This document shows positions 44,737 to 54,028 of a DNA stretch of 64,000 bases, piece by piece. The DNA is from Candidatus Heimdallarchaeota archaeon (GTDB taxonomy: Archaea > Asgardarchaeota > Heimdallarchaeia > Heimdallarchaeales > Kariarchaeaceae). Under the pieces are notes generated by a model, which saw only the letters and a program-made list of their open reading frames with translations, did not search any database and had not been told where the DNA came from. The DNA lies in assembly GCA_030149205.1 (NCBI GenBank), contig JASBSB010000001.1, forward strand, positions 260,357 to 324,356, read 5' to 3'. The translations under genes were made by a program, and so were the position numbers. Each line of letters opens with the position of its first letter. Positions within the stretch are counted from its first letter, which is position 1.

Positions 44737-44804
44737 GAATTTGACTTGAACAAACAAAGTATATCACAAGTTTAAAATTCAGCGAACAAGAAGCAAACAT
44801 AGAC

Positions 44805-45725
44805 GTGACACCAGAACCAAAATTTTCATATGGAGACCTCTCGATTGTATCTAAAAAAAATGAGGTCTCTCCAATATTAACCTTGGAACTTTTAGAGAGG
44901 AACTACAAATCAATATCCTATTTAATCAATAAATCAATCTTATTTAAGGCAAGTTTGAAATCAAATAAAGACGAAAATTTAAACCATGAAGTTATGCTAC
45001 TAGAGCAAATTTCCAATAAGGTAGCAAAACCTAAGTTACTAATTTATGACCAAGGTAAAGAATTAATTGATTTTGATTATGCATTGTATAAAATCCCAGG
45101 TGGAAAACCCTTATGTACATATTGGAATGGAGCAGATAAAAGTGAAAAATCTACCTATCTAAAAGGGGTTATCTCCATTCTAGAAAATTTAGCAGGCGAG
45201 CAGACTAAATTAAAAAGACCAGAAATTAGTTGGTATCAATTCATTACACAAAAAACAAAAAGATTAACACATCAATTTATTAAAACAAAATGTAACGAAG
45301 ATGTCAAACAGGGGGTAAAGAATTATCTCAGGGAAACAATTCCAATATTCCGACAGAGTGAACAAATTTTGACATTTAAAGAATTTAAGTTAGACTACTT
45401 TTTAGCTGATGAGAGAGGAATCACTGGATTATTAAATTTAGACCAACTGGGATTTTATGCACCAGAGGCCCTATTAACAAATCTTTACAAATATGGAACC
45501 CCAGGCTTGACCTATATGAAAAGTAAATGTGTTCCAAACAAATCAAATATTGTTAGATATTTCATAAATAACCTCCCTTTTTTTAACACAGAAACTGATT
45601 ATGCTTCAGTTATAAAATTCAATTTACTGGTAGAAGCCTTAGAACAATATGTTAGAAAACCATCAAATAAAAGATTTTATGAATATTTACTTAGAGTATT
45701 TGAACACGATGTACAATTAAATTAA
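44805..45725 (+). CDS. Aminoglycoside-phosphotransferase-fold protein, probable pseudokinase
   Basis: The order of elements resembles APH/choline-kinase-like proteins: SILFKASLKSN and NHEVMLLEQISNKVAKPKLLIYD, YALYKIPGGKPL (hinge), then LTFKEFKLDYFLADERGITGLLNLDQLGF where the catalytic loop and metal site should be. In active APH enzymes that segment reads HGDLxxxNxL...GxIDWxxxG. Here the HGD triad is FKE, and the DWD-type Asp lies in LNLDQLG. The phosphotransfer Asp and metal ligands are therefore mostly absent, so catalysis is doubtful. Start is GTG. Length (306) suits the family. It converges with fixX. Confidence 0.5.
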   Translation: MTPEPKFSYGDLSIVSKKNEVSPILTLELLERNYKSISYLINKSILFKASLKSNKDENLNHEVMLLEQISNKVAKPKLLIYDQGKELIDFDYALYKIPGGKPLCTYWNGADKSEKSTYLKGVISILENLAGEQTKLKRPEISWYQFITQKTKRLTHQFIKTKCNEDVKQGVKNYLRETIPIFRQSEQILTFKEFKLDYFLADERGITGLLNLDQLGFYAPEALLTNLYKYGTPGLTYMKSKCVPNKSNIVRYFINNLPFFNTETDYASVIKFNLLVEALEQYVRKPSNKRFYEYLLRVFEHDVQLN

Positions 45726-46042
45726 CCCATTTCATACTGAATACCAAAGGACCCTCGAGGGTTATGCCAAGAAACAGCACCTTGATCACACATAATATCA
45801 CAAGTCCCGCATTCTACACAATCTTCATATTGAAAGACCATTTTTACTTCCCCATCAACTTCCATGAAATTAAAGCAACGAACTGGACATCCAGATATAC
45901 ACAAATGATGAGGGCATTTTTCACAAACTTCTGTATTGACTTTGATATGAGCGTGTGTCTCATCATCAATGTTATAATTTAATACACCTAATTTATTCTT
46001 GATTGGCCCTATGTCATCATCCATGTCTGTAAAGTTACTCAT
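45722..46042 (-). CDS. fixX: Ferredoxin-like protein FixX (ETF-quinone oxidoreductase partner)
   Basis: Small iron-sulfur protein that accepts electrons from FixC. The cysteine motifs are CEKCPHHLCISGCPVRCF and CVECGTCDIMCDQGAVSWHNPRGSFGIQYEMG, matching the FixX family where one [4Fe-4S] cluster is kept and the C-terminal WxxPRGxFGxxYxxG is diagnostic. The 106-residue length is near normal. Its ATG overlaps the fixC stop by 4 bases, so the two are translationally coupled. Confidence 0.92.
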   Translation of the reverse strand: MSNFTDMDDDIGPIKNKLGVLNYNIDDETHAHIKVNTEVCEKCPHHLCISGCPVRCFNFMEVDGEVKMVFQYEDCVECGTCDIMCDQGAVSWHNPRGSFGIQYEMG

Positions 46043-47349
46043 AATCGCATCGCTCCTCTTGCATCTTTTAACAAGGTAAACAATCCCGCCCCATGTTCTT
46101 TGAGACTATTCAACATGGTTTTATATAAATGGTTTTTTGGTTGATTCGTCTCAGAAAGAGCTCTTTTTAATCCTTCATTAATTGCTTTGGGATAAATTTT
46201 AAACAGATTCTTATTTTTGGTCATCTTATGAACCTTACTAAATTTCTTAAGATCCTTATAGATAAATGATGCTTCGATCATTTTGGTATATTCAATTAAG
46301 GAGAGTTCAGAGTAATCCTTCTTATCTAAAGCAGCTTTGGTTGCCTTTGCAGCCAGTAAACCACTTTTTATAGCATAGTTCATCCCTTGAATTACCAATC
46401 CATTGGAGAATATGAACCCAGCTGCATCTCCTCCTACCATATAACCGTTGCCATGAATCCTTGTTAAAGTGTTTATACCACCTTCTGGAACTAGATGTGC
46501 ACCATATTCCACATGATCCATTAGAACATCTCCCTTCCTTAGAAGCTTTGAGATATAAGGGTGTTCCTTAAATTTGTTAAATACCTCATATGACCTATCT
46601 TTGGTTCCAAGGGTGTCTAGATGAACTATGATCCCAAGGCTTATACTGTCATAATTTGTATAAAGGAATCCACCTGCTAATACCTCATTTGATTGGTTAC
46701 CAAGGACAAATTCTCCAGCTACTCCTTCTTTGTCCTGTAAATTGAATCGTTCCTCCAAGGTTTCCCTATCTAAACTGATAACTTCCTTTACTCCAAGAGC
46801 GAATTTACTCTTTTCTTCAGATAGATTCTTACCTTTACGAATCCCCAATTCATGGGTCAGGCGGGAATTTGCCCCGTCCATTATAATGGTTACTGGAGCT
46901 CTTAATTCCTCTCCTGAAGAGATAATCCCTCTTACATAATTATCCTCAATAATTAAATTATCAACATTAATTCCCTCAAGAACAACCACTCCAGCTTTTT
47001 TTGCCTCTTCTGCAAGCCACGCATCGAAACGTGCTCGTAATACAATTGAGCCCACATATGGCTTTTTTTCCCATTCAGGGAAGTGTAAATCAAGAACTGT
47101 GGCATCATTCTCAGAGAGGAATCCCACTTTTTTATTATAAACAAATCGTTCAATCGGAGCTTCATCTTGCCAGTTAGGTAAGATTTCTGTTAAATCATTC
47201 CCCCAAAGAACCCCTCCTGAGAGGTTTTTGGAACCAACGGGGGAACCCCGATCGACCAAGACCACTTTAACCCCAGCCTGTGCTAATTTGATTGAAGCAG
47301 CAATTCCACCAACTCCGCCTCCTACTACAATAACTTGGTATTCATCCAT
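46039..47349 (-). CDS. fixC: ETF:quinone oxidoreductase-like flavoprotein FixC
   Basis: FAD-containing membrane-associated oxidoreductase that couples electron-transferring flavoprotein to the quinone pool. The N-terminal dinucleotide fold is VIVVGGGVGGIAASIKLAQAG, followed by DRGSPVGSKNLSGGVLWG. The motif GDAAGFIFSNGLVIQGMNYAIKSG matches the FixC/ETF-QO FAD site. The 436-residue length matches FixC. GAGAGGAAG lies just before the ATG. With fixX and the etfA/etfB pair 5.5 kb away it completes a FixABCX set capable of flavin-based electron bifurcation. Confidence 0.93.
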   Translation of the reverse strand: MDEYQVIVVGGGVGGIAASIKLAQAGVKVVLVDRGSPVGSKNLSGGVLWGNDLTEILPNWQDEAPIERFVYNKKVGFLSENDATVLDLHFPEWEKKPYVGSIVLRARFDAWLAEEAKKAGVVVLEGINVDNLIIEDNYVRGIISSGEELRAPVTIIMDGANSRLTHELGIRKGKNLSEEKSKFALGVKEVISLDRETLEERFNLQDKEGVAGEFVLGNQSNEVLAGGFLYTNYDSISLGIIVHLDTLGTKDRSYEVFNKFKEHPYISKLLRKGDVLMDHVEYGAHLVPEGGINTLTRIHGNGYMVGGDAAGFIFSNGLVIQGMNYAIKSGLLAAKATKAALDKKDYSELSLIEYTKMIEASFIYKDLKKFSKVHKMTKNKNLFKIYPKAINEGLKRALSETNQPKNHLYKTMLNSLKEHGAGLFTLLKDARGAMRL

Positions 47350-47595
47350 ATTCTTCCTCTCTTTTCAGTCAAATATAGAGATTATCTTTTCTTTATAATT
47401 AAACCGATATTGATACACAAATTATTATATTTTCATATAACAAATTAACAATTTCCCAAATTTATGTAAGGTATTTTCTTGTTTTGTGTAGTATGGCACA
47501 TATTATGATCGTTATCAAAGAACAAAAGTGAAATATTGTGAACCAATATTATAATCTACAAACAAAGATAAATTATGATAAGAAATCTATAAGTA
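47350..47595. other. Divergent spacer between fixC and the DOMON gene
   Basis: The 246-base region is very AT-rich and should contain promoters for both flanking genes. No RNA-like structure or ORF is recognised. Confidence 0.35.
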
Positions 47596-48342
47596 TTGAA
47601 ATCTTACTATATTTCTTTATTGTCGTTGACACTCTTATTCAGTTTGTTTAGCAGTTCAATTGTTGTCACTGGATCGAGTACAAATCTCTTCTATTCGGTA
47701 ATGAACACCTACAAGAGTGATGGAATTATTTCAAAGGGAGAGTACCCCACCTTAATTAATATCCCGGATCAGAGGACTGGAACTATTTTTACAACTTTAG
47801 CATGGGGGCATAACTTAACTCATGTGTTTATTGGTATAATGACCATTGGAACTGGATTTGTTGGTTTTGGAATGAATAAGGTTGGTCAAGGAATGGCTGG
47901 AGCTGAAATGATTATTGCAAGTGTGACTGGAGGTAAAATTGATATCAATAATTACATAGGAACAGGACATGTTAAACCCACTTTAAGTTCCACCCAATAT
48001 CAATCTTTAAGCAGCGCGAGTGGTTCTATCCAGAAGGGAAATGTGACGGTAGAATTTATTCTGCCTATGAAAGGGAACCAGGGAACATCAAGTCATGATT
48101 GGAAGGTTGGTCAAACTGAGGGCTTTTTTATAGCTGCTCACAAAACAAGTACCCTAATAACTTACCATACCTGGCATTCTAACCTGTTATCAGTAAAAAT
48201 TGAGGATAAAGGTGTAACACCTGCCTCACCGATTTTAAGTCTCAAGAACAATTCGCCTTTAATTTGGGGGTTGGTTTTGATATCACTAACAATAATGACA
48301 TCAGTTAGGAAAAAACTCTTAAATAAAAACAGGATAAATTAA
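47596..48342 (+). CDS. Secreted DOMON-domain protein with C-terminal membrane anchor
   Basis: A signal peptide (YYISLLSLTLLFSLFSSSIVVTG) precedes a DOMON-like domain: TTLAWGHNLTHVFIGIMTIGTGFVGFGMNKVGQGMAGAEMIIASV, with the characteristic strand order and the G-x-G-M...M-x-G-A-D/E-x-x-I signature. DOMON domains bind haem or sugars. A putative Met ligand (MAGAEM) is present, but haem binding is unproven. A C-terminal transmembrane helix (LIWGLVLISLTIMTSV) followed by Lys/Arg anchors it with the domain outside. Start is TTG. Location beside fixCX and a potassium channel hints at membrane redox use, as inference. Confidence 0.7.
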   Translation: MKSYYISLLSLTLLFSLFSSSIVVTGSSTNLFYSVMNTYKSDGIISKGEYPTLINIPDQRTGTIFTTLAWGHNLTHVFIGIMTIGTGFVGFGMNKVGQGMAGAEMIIASVTGGKIDINNYIGTGHVKPTLSSTQYQSLSSASGSIQKGNVTVEFILPMKGNQGTSSHDWKVGQTEGFFIAAHKTSTLITYHTWHSNLLSVKIEDKGVTPASPILSLKNNSPLIWGLVLISLTIMTSVRKKLLNKNRIN

Positions 48343-48361
48343 ATGTTGTGGGTGGTAATTT

Positions 48362-49969
48362 ATGAGTAGTATAACAGATGAGATAAACCAGTCTGTTACT
48401 CGTACCATTTTAATCATGCTTGCAATTCTGATAGGAACTGCGGTTGTTATCATTAAACAGCTTGAAAACTTATCATGGACGGATGCAATTTACTTCACAA
48501 TTGTGACTATATCGACAGTTGGGTTTGGGGACATTTACCCAAAGCACCCCCTAACAAAAATTGTGGTCATAGTTTTAATTATTTCAGGAATTACCAGTAT
48601 AGCTATCATTTCTCAGGCAATAGTTGACACTCTAATTAAAAACCGGTTACAAAAATTAGAGGAGTTACCTTCAAAGCCCTTGGAATTAAAAAATCATGTT
48701 GTTGTTGCAGGATATTCCTCCATTGGAAAGTTGTTAGTGAAACTTCTGAAACAAAGAGGATTTGAGGTGGTAGTGGTAGATATAAGAGAGCAACGATTCA
48801 GAGAAGCTACCATTTCAAACAAAAATACGATTAAAGGCGATATTTCAAGTGTTATATTACTATCTTTGTTAAGCTTGGAGCAATCTGCTGGAATATTTCT
48901 GACAATGGATAACGATAACTTGGTAATCAAAACCACTGTGGTTCTTAAAAATCTGTACCCTAACCTTCCGATCATTGCAGAAGTTGATTCATTAGAAGTT
49001 TTTAACATTCGTGATGTAATTGAACTTGATTATGCTGTGAGTGTCCAAAATGCAATAAAAAGAATTCTCGATGTTGATTTATTCCACCCCCCAATTCAAC
49101 TTCTTTCTCCAGGGGTTGAAGAGGTTGACAAAGAGGGAAAATACAAATTTTTTATGGTTCCTGATAAATTTATAATGGAAGACGTTTTTTCTGATTATTT
49201 AGAATTAGGAAGACTCAGTCTTAGAACCAGAAGTTTTTATCCATCAAGTTCAGATAGCTTTGACATCAGATCAAATCGCAAAGTAATTGCCATACCCGTT
49301 GAGGATGTTATAAAGAACAGAGCATTGCTTGTACCTAAAAATGAAGAATTAGCTCATGAGAAGATAATTTTAGCTGGATTCCCAGAATATCTCGTCGAAT
49401 TGATTGACAGTTATGATTTTGATAAACAAGATATATTGGTTCTAAGCAATTCTGAAATTGATTTTAAGAATGCTGAGGATCACAGATATAGGGCGATAAG
49501 ATGGGACATATCACAGAGTAAAGAGATAACCAAACAATATGTAACTGATAATTCTCTAATCGTTTTGACATGGGGAAATATTGCAGATTCGTTAGTATTA
49601 ATTTCAACTGCTCATAAAGAGAAGAGCAATACTCACATTATTCAATTAGCAGACCTTGATGAAGAAATAGAACCTTACATCCATTCTGGTGCAACAACGG
49701 TCATTTTACATAAGCATTTGATAGCAGGAAGACTCTTACAATCATTTATTGCTCATCACCAACTTGCTTCATCAGTGATATTCTCAAATGGTCACCTTTT
49801 TGAAATTGATGTTGTAACTAACGATCAATATGAAGGAAAATCAATAGAGGGTCTAGAAAAAGAGGGATTACAAATTCTAAGTTTGATCAGAAACGGAAAA
49901 TCAATAGACTTTTATAAGAAATTCCGGTTAAAGGTTGAGGATGTTGCATTAGTCTTTATCGCTGACTAG
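48362..49969 (+). CDS. Potassium channel with two RCK (TrkA) domains
   Basis: Two transmembrane helices (about 14-34 and 64-88) flank the pore loop with selectivity filter TISTVGFGDIYP (TVGFGD at 52-57). The first RCK domain begins KNHVVVAGYSSIGKLLVKLLKQRGFEVVVVDIRE (about 108-141, with a Rossmann GxSxxG). A second RCK begins at EKIILAGFPEYLVELIDSYDF (about 335). A TrkA-C-like domain ends the protein. It is a ligand-gated K+ channel of the MthK/Kch type, though with both RCK units in one chain. It follows the DOMON gene by 19 bases on the same strand. Confidence 0.93.
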   Translation: MSSITDEINQSVTRTILIMLAILIGTAVVIIKQLENLSWTDAIYFTIVTISTVGFGDIYPKHPLTKIVVIVLIISGITSIAIISQAIVDTLIKNRLQKLEELPSKPLELKNHVVVAGYSSIGKLLVKLLKQRGFEVVVVDIREQRFREATISNKNTIKGDISSVILLSLLSLEQSAGIFLTMDNDNLVIKTTVVLKNLYPNLPIIAEVDSLEVFNIRDVIELDYAVSVQNAIKRILDVDLFHPPIQLLSPGVEEVDKEGKYKFFMVPDKFIMEDVFSDYLELGRLSLRTRSFYPSSSDSFDIRSNRKVIAIPVEDVIKNRALLVPKNEELAHEKIILAGFPEYLVELIDSYDFDKQDILVLSNSEIDFKNAEDHRYRAIRWDISQSKEITKQYVTDNSLIVLTWGNIADSLVLISTAHKEKSNTHIIQLADLDEEIEPYIHSGATTVILHKHLIAGRLLQSFIAHHQLASSVIFSNGHLFEIDVVTNDQYEGKSIEGLEKEGLQILSLIRNGKSIDFYKKFRLKVEDVALVFIAD

Positions 49970-51418
49970 AGAACCTTCAACTAATTCTCCAATTCTCAAA
50001 ATTTCTTTGAATGCATAATCAATATCACTTACTAATGTTCGATGATTGGTGATAGCCATTCGTAATGAGAAGTTTCCACGAAGATTTGTTGAAGAAATTA
50101 TAAAATTACCCTCCTCATGTATCCTAAACAATAATTCTCTGTTAAAACCATCGATATCTAATTTTATTGCTGGTAGATATCTGAAGCAAATTATATTCAG
50201 TGAGACAGGCGCTAAGAGTTCTAACTTGTGAGAGTTTTTTATGAGTTGACCCATATGATTTGCCTCTTCAATATTTTTTTCAATAAGAGATTGAAATCTT
50301 TCAACCCCTATTTCTTGCAATGCAAACCAAACCTTTAGTGCTCTAAAAGATCTCGACAGCTGGATACCGTATTCAGTGAACCAATGACCCCCACCCATCA
50401 TACCTCGTACATCTCCTCTCAAATAATCAGGTCTTGAGGAAAATGACTTGAGGTGTGTTAATTCGTCTTTTATAAAAACACATCCCACATCATATTGCAT
50501 GTAAAACCATTTATGTAAGTCAAAGGCAACTGAATCTGCTTCACGTATCAAATTAGTATAACTCTCATATTTAGGAACTAATGAACTCATCATTCCAAAT
50601 GCTGCATCAATGTGCAGCCAGATTCCTTCTTCCTTACATAGTTGAGATATTTCACCTAAATCATCGAAAGCTCCTGTGTTTACCGTACCAATGTTTGCAA
50701 TAACACAAACCGGTTTAAGTCCTGTGTTTCTATCTTTAAGAATCTGATTTTTAAGCGCTGAAACGTCCATTGAGAAATCAGGCAGGCTTTTTATATATCT
50801 TATAAACTTCCTTCCAATTCCTAGGAGTTCTATTGCTTTTGTTATAGAGGAATGTGCTTGATCAGAACAATAAAATACCATTTGTTTAGATTGCTCCTTT
50901 ATTCCATGAATTCTAATATCAGAATCAGACATGGCATATCTAGCAGCAGTTAAACCAATGAGATTCGCTTCAGAACAGCCTCCAGTTAATACTCCTGAAG
51001 ACTCGGCTGGTAAAGGAAATATCTGTTTAAGGGTAGATAAGACCTGTCTTTCAAGATAAAGACCGATATGGTCTCTACCCCCATTATTAATATTTAGTGT
51101 TGCAGTTAAGAAAGAGGATAACAATCCGGATGGAAGTCCAGTGCCATTAACCCATCCCCAAAATCGTGGATGAATATTGCCACCATGATATGGTTTAATC
51201 TCTTTTAGAAAGGTCTGATATAATTCATCATAATTTTTCGGTTCTGCAGAAAGAGGAAATTTTAATTTTTCTTTTAGATCCTCTGGAACAGGATCCCAAG
51301 CGTTCTCCTGTCGAATATGTTGCAAAAATTCAACCATGTCATCTACCGCTCTGTGCAAAACCGACTGTAAGTCACCCCAATCTTCTGGATCTCCAGTTAA
51401 GCTTCCAAATTCAGACAA
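49949..51418 (-). CDS. PLP-dependent group II amino-acid decarboxylase
   Basis: Family of aromatic-L-amino-acid, histidine and glutamate decarboxylases. Key motifs: GVLTGGCSEANLIGLTAARYA (PLP phosphate site), ANIGTVNTGAFDD, WLHIDAAFGMM (PLP-ring Asp and Ala) and AFDLHKWFYMQYDVGCVFIKD with the Schiff-base Lys near residue 305. The N-terminal PRFWGWVNGTGLPSGLLSSFLTATLN matches the family. The 489-residue length is standard. The substrate cannot be read from sequence. The 3' end overlaps the convergent K+-channel gene by 21 bases. Confidence 0.93.
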   Translation of the reverse strand: MSEFGSLTGDPEDWGDLQSVLHRAVDDMVEFLQHIRQENAWDPVPEDLKEKLKFPLSAEPKNYDELYQTFLKEIKPYHGGNIHPRFWGWVNGTGLPSGLLSSFLTATLNINNGGRDHIGLYLERQVLSTLKQIFPLPAESSGVLTGGCSEANLIGLTAARYAMSDSDIRIHGIKEQSKQMVFYCSDQAHSSITKAIELLGIGRKFIRYIKSLPDFSMDVSALKNQILKDRNTGLKPVCVIANIGTVNTGAFDDLGEISQLCKEEGIWLHIDAAFGMMSSLVPKYESYTNLIREADSVAFDLHKWFYMQYDVGCVFIKDELTHLKSFSSRPDYLRGDVRGMMGGGHWFTEYGIQLSRSFRALKVWFALQEIGVERFQSLIEKNIEEANHMGQLIKNSHKLELLAPVSLNIICFRYLPAIKLDIDGFNRELLFRIHEEGNFIISSTNLRGNFSLRMAITNHRTLVSDIDYAFKEILRIGELVEGSLVSDKD

Positions 51419-51562
51419 TAAGATAGGAAAATTTTTCTAAAATTTAATGGTTTATTAACATTCTAAAGGAATTAAATTATTTTTTCTTAAGATTTGCAAC
51501 ACTATTGTATGTTATCTATTTTATTCTGAAAAGCTTTTTAGTTTCGCATTTCATTAATTTTT

Positions 51563-51877
51563 ATGGATGTAAATTACGATGAAAAATTAAACTATTTAAT
51601 AGAAAAATTACATGAAATCGTAATGGTAGACAATATAATTTCTGAGGATGAAGAGGCTCTACTAGAGGTAATTCGATCATTAATTGATAATTTTAAAGTC
51701 TCTGATTCAAACCTTTCAGAAATAGCAGAAGAGAGAAAAACAGCGTTTCATAAGCTTATAACAGCATTAGAGGATGACTCTCTAACAGTTGCTGAGATGG
51801 ATGATCTAATATCTGAAGATGAAATCGCAATGTTAGGGTATCTCTTTAAGGAGTTATCAGATCTAAAGAATACTTAA
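51563..51877 (+). CDS. Small acidic TerB-like protein
   Basis: The 104-residue product has the duplicated EF-hand-like TerB signature: ...MVDNIISEDEEALLEVIRSLID... and ...MDDLISEDEIAMLGYLFKEL..., each of the D-x-x-I-S-x-x-E type, with helices between. TerB-like domains are associated with tellurite resistance systems and may bind metal through such acidic motifs. It is very acidic and probably cytoplasmic. No other ter genes are nearby. It converges with the TauE-family gene. Confidence 0.6.
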   Translation: MDVNYDEKLNYLIEKLHEIVMVDNIISEDEEALLEVIRSLIDNFKVSDSNLSEIAEERKTAFHKLITALEDDSLTVAEMDDLISEDEIAMLGYLFKELSDLKNT

Positions 51878-51904
51878 TGCGGAATCCAACTTAATCGGTA
51901 TGAT

Positions 51905-52783
51905 TTATAACCTGATGATATTAAATTTAGTTAGCGTTATTAAGAACATAAAAACCCCAATACCAAAGAAAATCCCAACTAATATACGTTCAACCATTTC
52001 CTTTGGGATGAACGAAGACAATTTCCCGCCTATCTGCCCCCCAATAATTACTCCAGGTATGGTGAATAAGAGAAGACCCCATGGAATACTATTGACTCCA
52101 GCTAACACAACATCGGTTGCAGAACTTACTAAAACTACTGTAACTACCACAACGACAGAGGTTCCAGCTGCCACTGGCATTGGTAATTTAAAACGACCCC
52201 TCAAATTTGAAATTACAGACTCACCTATCCCTACAGAAATCATCCCTGTAAACAATCCACCAATACCGGTGGACACCAAACCGAAATTGTCATGATTTAA
52301 ACACACGTAATGCTCTTCACCCTTATAATCTTTTATTACTTTGTTTTTCTTATACCCATGAAGGAAACAAATTTGGTCAGCATTAGCTTTCTCTTTGTTA
52401 GCTAAAAGAATAAAGAAAGCTAAAACTATAATGACAAATGCAAATATCCCTATTAGATATTTTCCCTCTACAATTCTTTTCAAAAATGTACCAATAATTG
52501 CTAAGGGAATGGAGAGAAGAAGATAATACTTTGCTGTTTCAAAATCTATTGTTTTTCTTTTTATATAAGAACTCAATCCTGAAGAAAATCCTGCTAATTC
52601 GGTTAATAATGCTGCTCCAAATGCATCTGCTGGAGTTAAAGGAGTGACTTTTACTAAGGGAAACAGTAAAAGAAAAACAGGAGCAAAAAATGTAGCTCCT
52701 CCAATCCCAAAAGTCATAGCCAATGTTGCTACAACTATAGAAAGCGGAAACATAAACCAGTATTCAAAAAACATTATTCTCAT
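51905..52783 (-). CDS. TauE/SafE-family anion permease
   Basis: A membrane transporter of the TauE/SafE type (sulfite/organosulfonate exporter group) with about eight hydrophobic segments. The N-terminal FPLSIVVATLAMTFGIGGATFFAPVFLLLFPL and the second-half FGLVSTGIGGLFTGMISVGIGESV are the paired internal repeats. It has an unusual hydrophilic loop between the halves (about residues 135-165): CFLHGYKKNKVIKD ... YVCLNH, a CxxH...CxxH pattern that could form a zinc knuckle. Substrate unknown. Separately transcribed from neighbours. Confidence 0.85.
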   Translation of the reverse strand: MRIMFFEYWFMFPLSIVVATLAMTFGIGGATFFAPVFLLLFPLVKVTPLTPADAFGAALLTELAGFSSGLSSYIKRKTIDFETAKYYLLLSIPLAIIGTFLKRIVEGKYLIGIFAFVIIVLAFFILLANKEKANADQICFLHGYKKNKVIKDYKGEEHYVCLNHDNFGLVSTGIGGLFTGMISVGIGESVISNLRGRFKLPMPVAAGTSVVVVVTVVLVSSATDVVLAGVNSIPWGLLLFTIPGVIIGGQIGGKLSSFIPKEMVERILVGIFFGIGVFMFLITLTKFNIIRL

Positions 52784-52902
52784 TTAAGAATGATTTACAT
52801 TCCATTTATAACCTAAGTAATATTTTTAAGATATAGAGACTATATTGATGTCGGATATATTTATTCAATCTCATCGTATCATTAAAATCTATAATAGTTC
52901 TT

Positions 52903-54027
52903 CTAAACGTTTTCAAAATTGAATTTGAATCCTGATTTAACCTTCTCTATTAAAGGGGGTATCACATTTTTATAATCATCAACAATACCGTAATCAGCTA
53001 CACTGAATATTCTTGCATTGGGATCTGTGTTAATTGCAATGACCTTTCTGGAACTCTGCATACCCATTAAATGTTGAATAGCACCTGAAATCCCTACTGC
53101 CACATACAGCTTAGGATGAACAGTTTTACCTGTTTGTCCAATTTGATGGTCATGTGAAATGTAACCAGCGTTAACTGCAGCTCTTGAGGATCCCAATTCG
53201 ACTTTCTGTCCATTCTCGCGAATTGCATCTACTAATTCTTGTAACATCACAAAACCATCTTTCCCAATTCCTTTACCGCCAGATATGATAATATCAGCTT
53301 TATCTAACTCCAGCCGATCAGCTTCGTTCTCAAAAGATAATACTTCAGTTTTCCAATCTTCATCAGTGAAATTTGGTGTAAACAGAATGACCTCTCCCTT
53401 CCGGGTGGTGTCTGGCTCTAATGGTCTAAATACACCCGGTCGTACCGTTGCGCTTTGAGGATAAGTCCAAGGTCCAATAATTGTTGCCAATTTACTTTCT
53501 CCAAATGAAGGTCTTATCATTAAAAATGCTGTTGGGAATCGCTGGTTTTGTTTTCTGCTTATGTATTGACCTACATCAAGCTGAGTACAATCTGCTGAAA
53601 GTCCAACATGCAACCTAGAAGCACACCTTGGGGCTAAACTTCTCCCCAATGCTGTTGCTGTGTAGATCATAATTTCAGGATTTATTTCTTTTATTGCCTC
53701 GGTTACAGCTCTGGCATAAGGAAGGTCTCGGTAATATTCTAACCTGTCATCTGAAATCACATAAACTTTATCCGCACCATGAGAAATCAAGGTATCTGCG
53801 TGTTTTTCCGCGTTTTTTCCAATCACAATGGATGTGACTGTTTGATCATCTATCTTTGAAGATATTCTCCTAGCTTCACCTAAAATCTCTAAAGCAGCTG
53901 GGTGAAGGTCTTCTCCAATGGTTTGAGCCCAAGTAGCTATCCCTTTTGCCCCGTTTCTTAGATCGACTATTGGAACTTTAGCATCTAACTCAGCTCTTCT
54001 TCTTGCTCTTTCATCATCTTCACTCAT
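52903..54027 (-). CDS. fixB: Electron transfer flavoprotein alpha subunit (FixB/EtfA)
   Basis: FAD-binding ETF subunit. The N-terminal domain matches the EtfA superfamily. The C-terminal FAD domain has ADIIISGGKGIGKDGF, LGSSRAAVNAGYISHDHQIGQTGKTVHPKLYVAVGISGAIQHLMGM and AINTDPNARIFSVADYGIVDD, as in FixB. The track starts at 54048, but the ATG at 54027 is chosen because GGAGG lies 9 bases upstream and the neighbouring etfB stop would otherwise be overlapped by 20 bases. That gives 374 residues. With FixA it delivers electrons to FixC and is part of a FixABCX complex. Confidence 0.94.
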   Translation of the reverse strand: MSEDDERARRRAELDAKVPIVDLRNGAKGIATWAQTIGEDLHPAALEILGEARRISSKIDDQTVTSIVIGKNAEKHADTLISHGADKVYVISDDRLEYYRDLPYARAVTEAIKEINPEIMIYTATALGRSLAPRCASRLHVGLSADCTQLDVGQYISRKQNQRFPTAFLMIRPSFGESKLATIIGPWTYPQSATVRPGVFRPLEPDTTRKGEVILFTPNFTDEDWKTEVLSFENEADRLELDKADIIISGGKGIGKDGFVMLQELVDAIRENGQKVELGSSRAAVNAGYISHDHQIGQTGKTVHPKLYVAVGISGAIQHLMGMQSSRKVIAINTDPNARIFSVADYGIVDDYKNVIPPLIEKVKSGFKFNFENV

Positions 54028-54028
54028 T

